The notes beneath the pieces are model-generated. The model did no database searches and was not told the origin of the DNA. It saw only the letters and a list, made by a program, of their open reading frames with translations. Shown piece after piece: positions 9,228 to 17,804 of a stretch of 64,000 nt of DNA. Made by a program: the position numbers and the translations under genes. Source of the DNA: Polaribacter aquimarinus (GTDB taxonomy: Bacteria; Bacteroidota; Bacteroidia; Flavobacteriales; Flavobacteriaceae); the NCBI RefSeq assembly GCF_003129485.1, contig NZ_QFFG01000007.1:1-64000 (forward strand), in the 5' to 3' direction. Position 1 is the stretch's first letter, and every line of letters begins with the position of its first letter.

Positions 9228-9253
9228 GTTAACAAACGTTAACACAAGTTAAC
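9228..9253. promoter_or_regulatory. Putative operator: three GTTAAC boxes at exact 10-base spacing
   Basis: GTTAAC occurs at 9228-9233, 9238-9243 and 9248-9253, each start exactly ten bases from the last, separated by AAAC, or ACAA. The array lies between the divergent kinase and GLPGLI genes, 23 bases ahead of the plus-strand -7 box, so it covers the -33 region of that promoter. OmpR/PhoB regulators bind direct repeats spaced about one helical turn, so this is a good candidate site for the adjacent regulator. GTTAAC is itself a palindrome. A looser TTTAAC is present at 9211. Confidence 0.6.
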
Positions 9254-9275
9254 TAAGAAGAATATTAAATTATTT

Positions 9276-9283
9276 GATATTTG
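9276..9283 (+). promoter_or_regulatory. -7-like promoter box for the first GLPGLI gene
   Basis: GATATTTG matches TAnnTTTG at seven of eight positions and lies 22 bases before the ATG at 9306. There is no TTTG at the -33 position, where the phased GTTAAC boxes sit instead; this arrangement suits an activator-dependent promoter (inference). Confidence 0.4.
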
Positions 9284-9305
9284 TAGTGAATCAAAATCAT
9301 CAAAA

Positions 9306-10151
9306 ATGAAAGTCAAATTATTTATTACAGTTTTCTTTTTCTCATTAATAAGTTATGCGCAAAATTTCTCAGGAAAAGCTACTTACAAAACCATTAGAAA
9401 AAGTAATTTTAAAATTAATTCCAAAAACTCAGATATTACTGAAAAGCAAGCAGAAGAGATTCAAAAAAGAATTCAGAAAATGAATCAAAAAACCTACATA
9501 CTTCAGTTTGATAAAAATTCATCAATTTATAAACTAGATGCTAAAATAAATACTCCTAAACCTAAAATGGGCAACGGTAATAGGGTAATGGTAATGTCTT
9601 TTGGAGGTTCAGGAAATGGAGATGTTTATTACAAAAATATACAAGACAAAAGATTTGTAAATAAAACAGAAATTATGGGAAAATTATTTTTAGTTAAAGA
9701 TTCTCTCAGAAATTTTGATTGGAAATTAACTTCAGAAACCAAAAATATAGGAGAATATACTTGTTATAAGGCAACTTTCGAAAATGAAGTGACAAATACA
9801 AAAGTGTCTATGGTTAATGGAGAATTAAAAGAACAAACAGAGCAAGTTAAAGTTGTAACTAATGCTTGGTATACACCACAAGTACCGATAAGTAATGGTC
9901 CAAAAGATTATTATGGTTTACCTGGATTAATTTTAGAAATAAATGATGGAACTAATACCATTGTTTGTACAGAAATTGTAATTGATCCTTCTCAAACTAA
10001 GGAAATTAAAGAACCAGTTAAAGGGAAAATTGTTAGTCAAAGAGAGTATCAAGAAATCAGTAGAAAAAAATCTAAAGAAATGATGGAACGTTTTAAAAGC
10101 AGAAAAGGGGTAAATATGGGCAATGGTGCCACAATTAAAATAGGTGGGTAA
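9306..10151 (+). CDS. GLPGLI family secreted protein (first of tandem pair)
   Basis: A 281-residue secreted or periplasmic protein. Residues 1-19 are a signal peptide (MKVKLFITVFFFSLISYAQ). The mature part begins FSGKATYKT, as usual for the GLPGLI family, and carries the signature AWYTPQVPISNGPKDYYGLP followed by GLILEIND at about 195-222. A basic stretch (RKKSKEMMERFKSRKGV) is at the C-terminus. The family is confined to Bacteroidota and commonly sits beside CarboxypepD_reg outer-membrane barrel proteins; biochemical function is not established. Here it heads a cluster with a second GLPGLI gene and such a receptor, divergent from a two-component system. It probably helps an envelope import or maturation process, by context only. 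Confidence 0.88.
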   Translation: MKVKLFITVFFFSLISYAQNFSGKATYKTIRKSNFKINSKNSDITEKQAEEIQKRIQKMNQKTYILQFDKNSSIYKLDAKINTPKPKMGNGNRVMVMSFGGSGNGDVYYKNIQDKRFVNKTEIMGKLFLVKDSLRNFDWKLTSETKNIGEYTCYKATFENEVTNTKVSMVNGELKEQTEQVKVVTNAWYTPQVPISNGPKDYYGLPGLILEINDGTNTIVCTEIVIDPSQTKEIKEPVKGKIVSQREYQEISRKKSKEMMERFKSRKGVNMGNGATIKIGG

Positions 10152-10217
10152 TTGTTTTGTTTATTTTAAAATTAAACTTTTAAGTTTTTTTTAAGTCCAA
10201 TAAGAAGTATTTAAGAT

Positions 10218-10225
10218 TATTTTTG
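10218..10225 (+). promoter_or_regulatory. -7 promoter box for the second GLPGLI gene
   Basis: TATTTTTG is an exact TAnnTTTG match, 17 bases before the ATG at 10243. Upstream, around 10176-10195, a six-base hairpin (AAACTT/AAGTTT) with a T run may partly terminate the first gene. Together they suggest the second gene can be transcribed on its own. A -33 box is not evident. Confidence 0.4.
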
Positions 10226-10242
10226 GATTTAAATTACAACTT

Positions 10243-11094
10243 ATGAAATTAATATTTACCTTTCTAATCACTTTTTTTTTCCTGAGTATATCGGCTCAAA
10301 GTAATTTTCAGGGCAAAGCAACATATATGTCTAAAACTTCGATGGATATAAGTCGTTTTGGAAATAAAATGTCTGAGCAGCAAAAAAAACAGATGATGGC
10401 TCGTTTTAAAAATGCTTTAGAAAAGACCTACACACTAAATTTTAATAAAATTGAATCTTCTTTTAAAGAAAATGTAAAGTTAGATGCACCAGGAACTTCA
10501 GGTCCAAGATGGGCAAGAAGTAATGGTCAAGGTTCTGTTTATAAGAACCTAAAGGAAAAAGAGATGATTGAAGATGTAGAACAATTCAGTAAAAGATTTT
10601 TAATAAAAGAGAAAATGAATCAGCCCAAGTGGCAATTGGGTTCTGAGTCTAAGAAAATTGGAAAATATACTGCATACAAAGCGACTCTAGTTAAAATTGA
10701 TAACACTATAGACTGGGCTAGTATTTTTAGAAGAAGGGGAGGAGAAAATAATAAAAAGAAAGATTCTGTCAGTCAGAATAAAAAGCAAAAGGTAACTACA
10801 AAAGAGATTAAAACGAAGTTAGTAACCGCATGGTATACACCACAAATTCCAGTAAGTTCTGGGCCAGCCGATTATTGGGGACTACCAGGTTTAATATTAG
10901 AAATCAATTCAGGAAGAACTACAATGTTGTGTACAGAAATTATCATTAATCCTGACGAGAAAGTAGAAATTAAGAAACCTAAAAAAGGAAAAGAAGTTAC
11001 AAGAGAAGAATATACAAAAATTGTAAACGAAAAAACAGAAGAATTAAAAGAACGCTTTAAAAATAGAAGAAGAGGAAATAGAAGAGGCTTCTAA
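10243..11094 (+). CDS. GLPGLI family secreted protein (second of tandem pair)
   Basis: A 283-residue paralogue of the preceding gene. It has a signal peptide at about 1-19 (MKLIFTFLITFFFLSISAQS), the mature start NFQGKATYMS, and the signature TAWYTPQIPVSSGPADYWGL with PGLILEINSG at about 200-228. Compared with the first copy it has an insertion rich in Arg, Lys and Asn near residues 163-190, and it ends in a run of arginines (KNRRRGNRRGF). The two copies probably arose by tandem duplication and then diverged. The receptor gene starts 29 bases after the stop with no terminator between, so the two are likely co-transcribed. Function unknown beyond the family association. Confidence 0.88.
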   Translation: MKLIFTFLITFFFLSISAQSNFQGKATYMSKTSMDISRFGNKMSEQQKKQMMARFKNALEKTYTLNFNKIESSFKENVKLDAPGTSGPRWARSNGQGSVYKNLKEKEMIEDVEQFSKRFLIKEKMNQPKWQLGSESKKIGKYTAYKATLVKIDNTIDWASIFRRRGGENNKKKDSVSQNKKQKVTTKEIKTKLVTAWYTPQIPVSSGPADYWGLPGLILEINSGRTTMLCTEIIINPDEKVEIKKPKKGKEVTREEYTKIVNEKTEELKERFKNRRRGNRRGF

Positions 11095-11123
11095 TTGTAT
11101 TTACATCTAATCAAATTTTAAAT

Positions 11124-13883
11124 ATGAAAAAAACATTACTTGTTGCCATTTTTTTAGCGACTTGGGTATCCAATGCGCAAATTAAATATTCAGGAACCAT
11201 AAAAGATTCTATTGCTACTCCGCTTGAAATGGCAAATGTAATAGCCATAGATACCTTAACTAAAAGTATCGGCTCTTATGGTTTTTCTAATTCGAAAGGG
11301 GTGTTTAAATTAAACTTAAAAGCAAATACTACTTACAATATTCAAATTAGTTACATAGGCTTTAAAACTATCAGTAAATTTATTAAAACGAAACAAGGAG
11401 ATATTTTAGAAAATTTTACAATGTTAGAAGATAAAATGCTCGATGAAATTCAAATTGTATCTAAAATGCCCGTAACCGTAAAAGGAGATACAATTATTTA
11501 TAATGCAGATTCTTTTAAAAACGGAACAGAACGAAAGTTAGAAGATGTCGTTAAAAAAATTCCGGGAATGGAAATAAATGAAGCCGGAGAAATAGAAGTA
11601 GAAGGGCAAAAGGTAGAAAAAGTTATGATAGATGGAAAAGACTTTTTTGATGGTGATACAAAATTGGCGACCAAGAATATTCCGGCAAATGCAGTCGATA
11701 AAATTCAAGTTCTAAGAAATTATGGAGATATAAATCAATTAAAAAGTGTTCAAAATAATCAAGATAGAGTAGCTATAAATATCAAATTAAAAGAAGGAAA
11801 AAAGAATTTTTGGTTTGGAGATGTTACAGCAGGTGGAGGCTCTTCGCCAGATCAAGGTTTATATTTGTTTCAACCTAAATTATTTTATTACAGTCCAAAA
11901 TACACTATAAATGTTATTGGAGATTTAAATAATTTAGGAGATGTTGTATTAAATAGAAGAGATGTCAGAAATTTTAGTGGAGGTTTTCGAAGCCAGAGTC
12001 CTTCTAATGGAACAAATTTGAGTATAGCAAGTGCTGGAATAGGATTTTTAAATGCTACTGCAAGAAATGCCAATAGAATAGAAACAAAATTATCGGCTTT
12101 TAACTTTAGTTATGCTCCAAATAAAAAGCTTGATTTAAGTGGTTTTTTAATTTGGTCCAGTAATAGCAATGGTCAAAGAAATGTAAACCAATTAGATTAT
12201 AATGATCCAAATATTCCAGATGATGTTACAGATAATAGAACAGACCAAACCAGTAATACTGGGTTGTTTAAATTTAGTTCTATTTACAAGAAAGACTTTA
12301 ATAATCAAATGAATTATGATGTTATTGGTCGTTTTTCTAATGAATTTAGAACGGATAATGCTAGCTCGCAGGTAATTGGAAATAATATTACAGAAGGAGA
12401 AAGAGCAACTCCTTTCAGAATTAATCAAAACTTAAGCTATTTTTATACTGCTAATGAAAACAATATTTTTGCGCTAGAAATGCAACACTTATTGCAAGAT
12501 GAAGATCCTTTTTATGTAGCTTCTTTAGAAAACAATCCTAATAGCAATAATGATGGGTTTGATGATGCAGCCGATGTTTTAGGTTTAGATAAAACAGTAA
12601 ATCAATATTTTTTAGAACAAGATAGGCGAGTAAAATCTAATCAGTTAGATGCAAAGTTAGATTATTACTATATTTTGAATCAGAAAAGTAATTTAAATTT
12701 TGTTGGAGGTACCATTTTAAGTAGACAAAATTTTGATTCGAGATTTTTTCAAATTTTAGACCCTAATACAGGAGCAACTTTAGATCCAAATCCTAATATT
12801 CAGGGAATTTCTAATCCAAGTACTACAAACGATACAGAATATAATTTTTCTGATGTTTATGCAGGAGTGAGGTACAGATTAAAATCTGGAATTTTTACAT
12901 TTACTCCAGGTTTTACAGCGCATTCTTATGTTTCTAAAAATACTCAATTTGGAAATGAGTTTTTTAAAGATGCATTCCAAAAAATTCTACCAGAATTTGA
13001 AATGATTATGCAGTTTAAAAGAAGTGAAAGCTTAACTTTTTCATACAGACAAAGGGTTAATTTTACCGATGTAAATCAAATTGCTAGAGGAATTGTAGCA
13101 AACAGCTACCGCTCTTTCTTTACTGGAAATAATGATTTGTTAAACGGAACCATAGAAAACCTTAATTTAAGATATTCTAGTTTTAATCTATTTAATTATA
13201 CAAATGTTTTTGCTAGAGTAAGTTATTCTAAAACAATGGATCCAATTGCAGGTGTAGCTAACTTTATACCAGGGTCTGTTGTTTCTACAAGAACAAATTT
13301 AAATGCTCCTTTTGATAACGAGAGTTTTAATGCTTTTGGAAGAATAGAGAAAACATTTAAAAAAATTAGGACTTCATATTTTAGCAGTTTTAATTATAGA
13401 AATGTTTATCAGTTTTTTAGCAATAATACCACTAGAAGCAAAACTAATTCTCATTCTCATAGAATTAGTGTAGGTACCAATTTTAACACAGCTCCTAATA
13501 TAAGTCTAAGATATCAAGTTGCTTTTTCTGATCAAACAAATACAGATATTAATACAAATGTATCTAGAGAATTTAAAGGAGTAACACAAAGTCCATCTAT
13601 TAATTTTGATGCCTATATTTGGAACTCTTTAACTTTTAAAACTAACTTTTCTTATACAGAGGTTAGACAAAATAGTAAGTTACAGAATTTATTTAAAATT
13701 TGGGACGCTACTTTTGCGTATCGAAAAAATAAAGATGCAAAGTGGGAGTATGAGTTAGAAGCAAGTAATTTGTTAGGAACTGGTTCTAGAGCATCAGTAA
13801 ATACAGGGAATGTAGTAAATTCTATAAACGAAACTTTTATCTTACCTAGGTTAATTAGTTTTAGAGTTCGTTATCAATTATAA
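11124..13883 (+). CDS. Outer-membrane beta-barrel receptor with CarboxypepD_reg and plug domains (TonB-dependent receptor type)
   Basis: A 919-residue outer-membrane protein. Residues 1-18 are a signal peptide ending VSNAQ. Residues about 20-105 form a carboxypeptidase regulatory-like domain (SGTIKDSIATPLEMANVIAI; ISYIGFKT). Residues about 115-225 are plug-like (VKGDTIIYNADSFKNGTERK; KIPGMEI; KVMIDGKDFFDGD). From about 235 to the end is a beta-barrel with many alternating aromatic segments, ending in the outer-membrane type terminus ISFRVRYQL. No clear TonB box can be picked out. It belongs with the outer_membrane_barrel group of receptors, which take up ligands or export small molecules across the outer membrane. 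Neighbouring GLPGLI genes are the typical partners. The substrate cannot be read from sequence. Confidence 0.88.
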   Translation: MKKTLLVAIFLATWVSNAQIKYSGTIKDSIATPLEMANVIAIDTLTKSIGSYGFSNSKGVFKLNLKANTTYNIQISYIGFKTISKFIKTKQGDILENFTMLEDKMLDEIQIVSKMPVTVKGDTIIYNADSFKNGTERKLEDVVKKIPGMEINEAGEIEVEGQKVEKVMIDGKDFFDGDTKLATKNIPANAVDKIQVLRNYGDINQLKSVQNNQDRVAINIKLKEGKKNFWFGDVTAGGGSSPDQGLYLFQPKLFYYSPKYTINVIGDLNNLGDVVLNRRDVRNFSGGFRSQSPSNGTNLSIASAGIGFLNATARNANRIETKLSAFNFSYAPNKKLDLSGFLIWSSNSNGQRNVNQLDYNDPNIPDDVTDNRTDQTSNTGLFKFSSIYKKDFNNQMNYDVIGRFSNEFRTDNASSQVIGNNITEGERATPFRINQNLSYFYTANENNIFALEMQHLLQDEDPFYVASLENNPNSNNDGFDDAADVLGLDKTVNQYFLEQDRRVKSNQLDAKLDYYYILNQKSNLNFVGGTILSRQNFDSRFFQILDPNTGATLDPNPNIQGISNPSTTNDTEYNFSDVYAGVRYRLKSGIFTFTPGFTAHSYVSKNTQFGNEFFKDAFQKILPEFEMIMQFKRSESLTFSYRQRVNFTDVNQIARGIVANSYRSFFTGNNDLLNGTIENLNLRYSSFNLFNYTNVFARVSYSKTMDPIAGVANFIPGSVVSTRTNLNAPFDNESFNAFGRIEKTFKKIRTSYFSSFNYRNVYQFFSNNTTRSKTNSHSHRISVGTNFNTAPNISLRYQVAFSDQTNTDINTNVSREFKGVTQSPSINFDAYIWNSLTFKTNFSYTEVRQNSKLQNLFKIWDATFAYRKNKDAKWEYELEASNLLGTGSRASVNTGNVVNSINETFILPRLISFRVRYQL

Positions 13884-13946
13884 TTTATTAAATTATTAAT
13901 ATAGAAATTCTCATGAAAAATTTTGGAGTTTTTTTATTTTAGCGGC

Positions 13947-14717
13947 ATGAGTTTATTAGCATCAAAGTCTCCTTTATATGCAACAGGAAAAAGTTTGGGT
14001 CTGTTATTTCTATATCTTATTACTGGTCTATGGTTAGATAGTTATTATTTTATTAAATATACTGATAATGCACAATGGTATGCAAATATTGTAATGTTTA
14101 TCATGTTTAGCATTGTGTTTATTAAAGTGACTAAAAGAGCTAGAGAGCAGATGATAACTGCAGTTTTAATAGCAATTATAGGCGAGTATTTATTTTCTAT
14201 TGTTCTGGGGATGTACACTTATAGGTTAGGAAATGTACCTCATTATGTCCCTCCTGGTCACGCATTGGTTTATATTGCTGTTTTATATTTTTCTAAAGCT
14301 TCTTCGATTATAAAACACAAAGTTTCTGTAGAAAAGTTTTTTACAATTTTTATACTCATTTATGCGTTAGTATTTTTGATTGTTAAAAATGACATTTTTG
14401 GCTTTGTGATGACAGTAGCCACATTACTTATTTTAAGAAATAAACCTAGAGAAAGACTATTTTATTTAACTATGTACCTTACTGTTGCGTATTTAGAAAT
14501 AGTAGGGACAAATTATTTATGTTGGAAATGGCCTTCTATAGCTTGGGGAGTTTTTGATTTTTTACCAAGTCATAATCCTCCAAGTGGTATTAGTTTTTTT
14601 TATTTCGGATTAGATTTAGGGAGTCTTTGGTTATACAAACAACGACATAAATTAACTTGGTCTAGAATGAAAAGTATTCGCAAAATTAGACAAGAAAAAC
14701 AACTTACGGTAAACTAA
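13947..14717 (+). CDS. Polytopic inner-membrane protein of unknown function
   Basis: Starting at the ATG at 13947 the product has 256 residues and about seven or eight hydrophobic segments (for example GLLFLYLITGLWL, VMFIMFSIVFI, AVLIAIIGEYLFSIVLG, FTIFILIYALVFLIV), with a basic cytoplasmic C-terminus. A TTG eight codons earlier is also in frame, but ATG is preferred because the family-like N-terminus MSLLASKSP precedes the first helix. Conserved-looking polar features inside the membrane include GNVPHYVPPGHALVY and CWKWPSIAWGVF, which hint at an enzyme or transporter, but I do not recognise the family. It lies 63 bases after the receptor gene and 45 before gldA, all on the same strand. Confidence 0.8.
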   Translation: MSLLASKSPLYATGKSLGLLFLYLITGLWLDSYYFIKYTDNAQWYANIVMFIMFSIVFIKVTKRAREQMITAVLIAIIGEYLFSIVLGMYTYRLGNVPHYVPPGHALVYIAVLYFSKASSIIKHKVSVEKFFTIFILIYALVFLIVKNDIFGFVMTVATLLILRNKPRERLFYLTMYLTVAYLEIVGTNYLCWKWPSIAWGVFDFLPSHNPPSGISFFYFGLDLGSLWLYKQRHKLTWSRMKSIRKIRQEKQLTVN

Positions 14718-14762
14718 AAAAAAGTATATTAGTTACAAATTGCATTCTGTAAAAATTAATAA

Positions 14763-15656
14763 ATGTCTTTAAAAGTTTCATCGGTTTCTAAAAACTACAA
14801 TACTCAAAAAGCTCTAAGTGAAGTTTCTTTTACTGTAGAAAGAGGACAAATCATTGGGTTTTTGGGACCAAATGGGGCAGGAAAGTCTACCATGATGAAA
14901 ATCTTAACAGGATTTTTAAAACCAAACTCTGGAGATGTTTTTGTTGATAATATTGATGTATTAGAAAACGCTATAGAAGCTAAACAAAACATTGGTTATT
15001 TACCAGAACATAACCCTTTGTATCTAGATATGTATGTACGAGAATATTTGCAGTTTCAAGCAGGTATTTTTAAAGTTGATAAAGACCAAATAGAAACCTG
15101 TATTGTACAAGTTGGTTTACAATCTGAAGCGCATAAGAAAATCAATCAACTGTCCAAAGGATATCAGCAGAGAGTAGGTTTAGCTGCTGCTATTTTGCAT
15201 AACCCTAAAGTTTTGATTTTAGATGAACCCACAACAGGTTTAGATCCTAATCAATTAGTAGAAATAAGAGAATTGATAAAAGAGTTAGGCAAAGACAAAA
15301 CTGTATTATTCTCAACACACATTATGCAAGAAGTAGAAGCAGTTTGTGATCGAGTTATTATCATTAAAAAAGGTAAGATTTTAGTTGATAAAAAGCTGTC
15401 TGAACTCAAAGAGAATAATATACAAAACATAGAAGTTACGTTTGATTATAAAATTGAAGAACAATTTATAAAAAGACTACCAAATGTAGTCTCTTTTAAA
15501 AATAATTACGATACAACTTGGTATATCACATTTGAAAGTGAAGAAGATATGCGCCCAAAAATCTTCGATTTTGCGCAAGAAAATGGCCTAAAAATTCTTG
15601 GCTTAAATACACAAAATAAAAATTTAGAAACTTTATTTAGAGAAGTTACTGCTTAA
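14763..15656 (+). CDS. gldA: Gliding motility-associated ABC transporter ATPase GldA
   Basis: A 297-residue ABC ATPase. Walker A is GPNGAGKST (35-43), the signature is LSKGYQQR (130-137), Walker B is VLILDEP (150-156), with the D-loop and the H-loop STHIMQEVE close behind. The segment GYLPEHNPLYLDMYVREYL at 78-96 is highly characteristic of GldA. In Flavobacterium johnsoniae GldA works with the membrane proteins GldF and GldG in gliding; those partners are not in this window. The last 70 residues are the accessory domain found in this ATPase group. The gene ends convergently with the HAD hydrolase gene, the coding regions overlapping by 11 bases at their 3' ends. Confidence 0.9.
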   Translation: MSLKVSSVSKNYNTQKALSEVSFTVERGQIIGFLGPNGAGKSTMMKILTGFLKPNSGDVFVDNIDVLENAIEAKQNIGYLPEHNPLYLDMYVREYLQFQAGIFKVDKDQIETCIVQVGLQSEAHKKINQLSKGYQQRVGLAAAILHNPKVLILDEPTTGLDPNQLVEIRELIKELGKDKTVLFSTHIMQEVEAVCDRVIIIKKGKILVDKKLSELKENNIQNIEVTFDYKIEEQFIKRLPNVVSFKNNYDTTWYITFESEEDMRPKIFDFAQENGLKILGLNTQNKNLETLFREVTA

Positions 15657-16305
15657 TACTTTTTAAATATTGATATGCTTCTAAAAGAGTTGGAAAAACA
15701 AATTGACTTCCAGCAGCTTTTAATTCTTCTTTAGAGTATTGTGTTAAAATTCCAATAGGAATCATACCTGCTAAATTTGCGGCATGAGTTCCCGTTAAAC
15801 TGTCTTCGAAAACCCAAATATTATTAAAATCTTTTTTGGTGAAACCTAGTGCTTTTGCCAAAGTGATGTAAGCCTCTGGAGCAGGTTTTGGTTTTTTATA
15901 ATCTTGAACTCCAAAGACTATTGGAAAATTTAAATTTAATTGTTGAATACTGTTTTTTAAAAATAATTTTGTAGCGTTGCTTGCTATTCCATATTTAATA
16001 TTTTTGTCTGATAGAAAATTTGTAATATCTAAAACACCGGGTAAAATTTTGGGTTTTGTAAAGTAGATATCTAAATGTTTATCCTTTAGAAAAAATAATT
16101 CTTCAGCTTTATTTACTTTACCAATTACACTACAAAAATAATTTGCAATTATCATTGGAGATTTTCCTGCATAACTTTTAGGAAATGGAGCTATTTCCTT
16201 ATCGAATAATTCTTTGAAAGCAGATGTCCAAGCTGAATAATGACTTATAAAACTATCTACAACTACGCCGTCAAAATCAAATAAAAAACCTTTAGGCAAT
16301 TTCAT
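15646..16305 (-). CDS. HAD-superfamily hydrolase (beta-phosphoglucomutase-like)
   Basis: A 219-residue HAD subfamily IA enzyme. Motif I is LFDFDGVVVDS (D10, D12), motif II is the serine in GIASNATK, motif III is the lysine in KKPKPAPEAY, and motif IV is FEDSLTG. A helical cap lies between motifs I and II. Such proteins dephosphorylate sugar phosphates or phosphoglycolate, or act as phosphomutases; the substrate is not evident. The gene overlaps the end of the upstream flavin-dependent aldonolactone oxidase-like gene by 14 bases, so they are coupled and may act on the same sugar or sugar acid. Its 3' end overlaps that of gldA. Confidence 0.9.
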   Translation of the reverse strand: MKLPKGFLFDFDGVVVDSFISHYSAWTSAFKELFDKEIAPFPKSYAGKSPMIIANYFCSVIGKVNKAEELFFLKDKHLDIYFTKPKILPGVLDITNFLSDKNIKYGIASNATKLFLKNSIQQLNLNFPIVFGVQDYKKPKPAPEAYITLAKALGFTKKDFNNIWVFEDSLTGTHAANLAGMIPIGILTQYSKEELKAAGSQFVFPTLLEAYQYLKSIKQ

Positions 16306-17617
16306 TTACTACAACCTTTGCATTAACTAATTCGGTTAAATATGGATTTAAGAATTTATTAGTAGGATCTAATTTTTCTCTTAATTCTTTAAAGGCTTCC
16401 CATTTAGGATAAACTTTAGACAATTGGGGATCTTTTGCTGTAAAGCGTTTTCCCCAATGTGGTCGTCCTCCGTGTTTGATAAATATTTTTTCTACACTTT
16501 TAAAGGCTTCATAGGTATCTGCCGTAGCCGCATTTCGAGAAACACAACCCATAGTTACAGTATCTTGCCCATAAGCATAACTTAACCAACTTTTATCTTC
16601 ATATACAAATCTGATATCCATTGGTATATGAATAAAAGACTTATTGCTCCATTTGTTGATTTCTGTTTTTAATTCTTGGAAAACTTTCGGAAATTTATCA
16701 AGTGCTATAGTCCATTCTGCCAATTCTAATGTAGAACCTCTAGATTTGGTAACTGTTGCCTGATACAAACTTCCTTTATGCTCTTTTTTAGAATTAAAAA
16801 ATGCTTTTGCAATAATTTTATTGGCAATTGCCGTAATCCAAGGAAATTTGTGAGAATATTTATACAATATTTTAGAAACAGTTCTTCTATGTTTAAGATA
16901 TTTTGGACCTTGATTTTCAACAATCTCTTTATTTGAATCTATTTTATCTCCAGTAATAACATATCCTGTATCTGTATGAGGTAACCATAAAATTCTTAAA
17001 AAATTGTGTTCTTTTAGCCTGCTTTTAATTTTAGGTAACCATTCTTTATCATTTTCAGGTTTTTCTTTAACATGTAAAATATATTCAGGTTCGCATTGGA
17101 ACGTAACGGTAGACATCACTCCTAACATTCCTAAGGAAACTCTTACAGCATCCATTAATTTATTGTCTTTATCAATTGTTTTAATGCTTCCATCAGCGAG
17201 TATTAACCTACATTCAGTCATATATTCGCATAACAACTTTCCACTTGTACCATGTGTCCCAGTTGCTAAAGCGCCACCTATGGTAATGGTGTTAATATCT
17301 GGTAAACATGGTATACACCAACCTACAGATTCAATTGCTTCTAATAATTCGCTTAAAATTATACCCGCTTGAACTGTTATTGTTCTTCTATTGTAATCAT
17401 ATGAAACAATTTTGTTGTAAGAAGTCATATCAATCAGGGCATCTGTGCCAGCAGCAATATCTGCTGATGATTGTTTACTCCCAAAAAAACGAATCTTTTC
17501 ATTACTTGCAATTACTTCTCGAAGTTCTTCTTCAGTACTAACACTATATATCTTTTCGTAATTATGCTTTAAATTTTCATTCCAGCTAATCCAAGTATTA
17601 TTGTTATTTTGTTTCAT
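16292..17617 (-). CDS. FAD-binding oxidoreductase of the aldonolactone oxidase family (ALO/GULO-like)
   Basis: A 441-residue flavoprotein. Residues about 20-195 are a PCMH/FAD_binding_4 domain (NEKIRFFGSKQSSADIAAGT; GGALATGTHGTSGKL with H122), and residues about 200-435 are the aldonolactone-oxidase C-terminal domain with the conserved HWGK near residue 393 (GGRPHWGKRFT). The family oxidises sugar lactones such as arabinono- or gulono-1,4-lactone, or polyols. In covalent members a histidine follows the GG in a GHS motif; here the equivalent looks like KQS, so FAD is probably bound without a covalent link (inference from manual alignment). It precedes and overlaps a HAD hydrolase gene. The ATG start is followed immediately by the domain, with no signal peptide. 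Confidence 0.88.
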   Translation of the reverse strand: MKQNNNNTWISWNENLKHNYEKIYSVSTEEELREVIASNEKIRFFGSKQSSADIAAGTDALIDMTSYNKIVSYDYNRRTITVQAGIILSELLEAIESVGWCIPCLPDINTITIGGALATGTHGTSGKLLCEYMTECRLILADGSIKTIDKDNKLMDAVRVSLGMLGVMSTVTFQCEPEYILHVKEKPENDKEWLPKIKSRLKEHNFLRILWLPHTDTGYVITGDKIDSNKEIVENQGPKYLKHRRTVSKILYKYSHKFPWITAIANKIIAKAFFNSKKEHKGSLYQATVTKSRGSTLELAEWTIALDKFPKVFQELKTEINKWSNKSFIHIPMDIRFVYEDKSWLSYAYGQDTVTMGCVSRNAATADTYEAFKSVEKIFIKHGGRPHWGKRFTAKDPQLSKVYPKWEAFKELREKLDPTNKFLNPYLTELVNAKVVVNEIA

Positions 17618-17637
17618 GTAGTTTAATTTTTCTTAAA

Positions 17638-17645
17638 CAAAATTA
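17638..17645 (-). promoter_or_regulatory. -7 promoter box for the oxidoreductase/HAD operon
   Basis: On the minus strand this reads TAATTTTG, exact TAnnTTTG, 20 bases before the ATG of the FAD oxidoreductase. No strong -33 box was recognised. Confidence 0.42.
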
Positions 17646-17804
17646 ACAAATGATATTTACTGCTTAACCATTAAAAGTGTTAAGAAAAACCAAAATAGAG
17701 TTTCTGTAAAAAAGGATGTTAATTTTTAAGAATTTGATATTTAAAGAGGATTAAAAAGAGAATATAATATTTTTATGAAAAGCAACCTGTTATTTAAAGT
17801 TTGT

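Noticed and set aside
14763..15656. Metal or multidrug ABC ATPase in place of GldA
   Set aside because: The stretch PEHNPLYLDMYVREYL and the length match GldA best, and the organism's other signs are those of a gliding flavobacterium.
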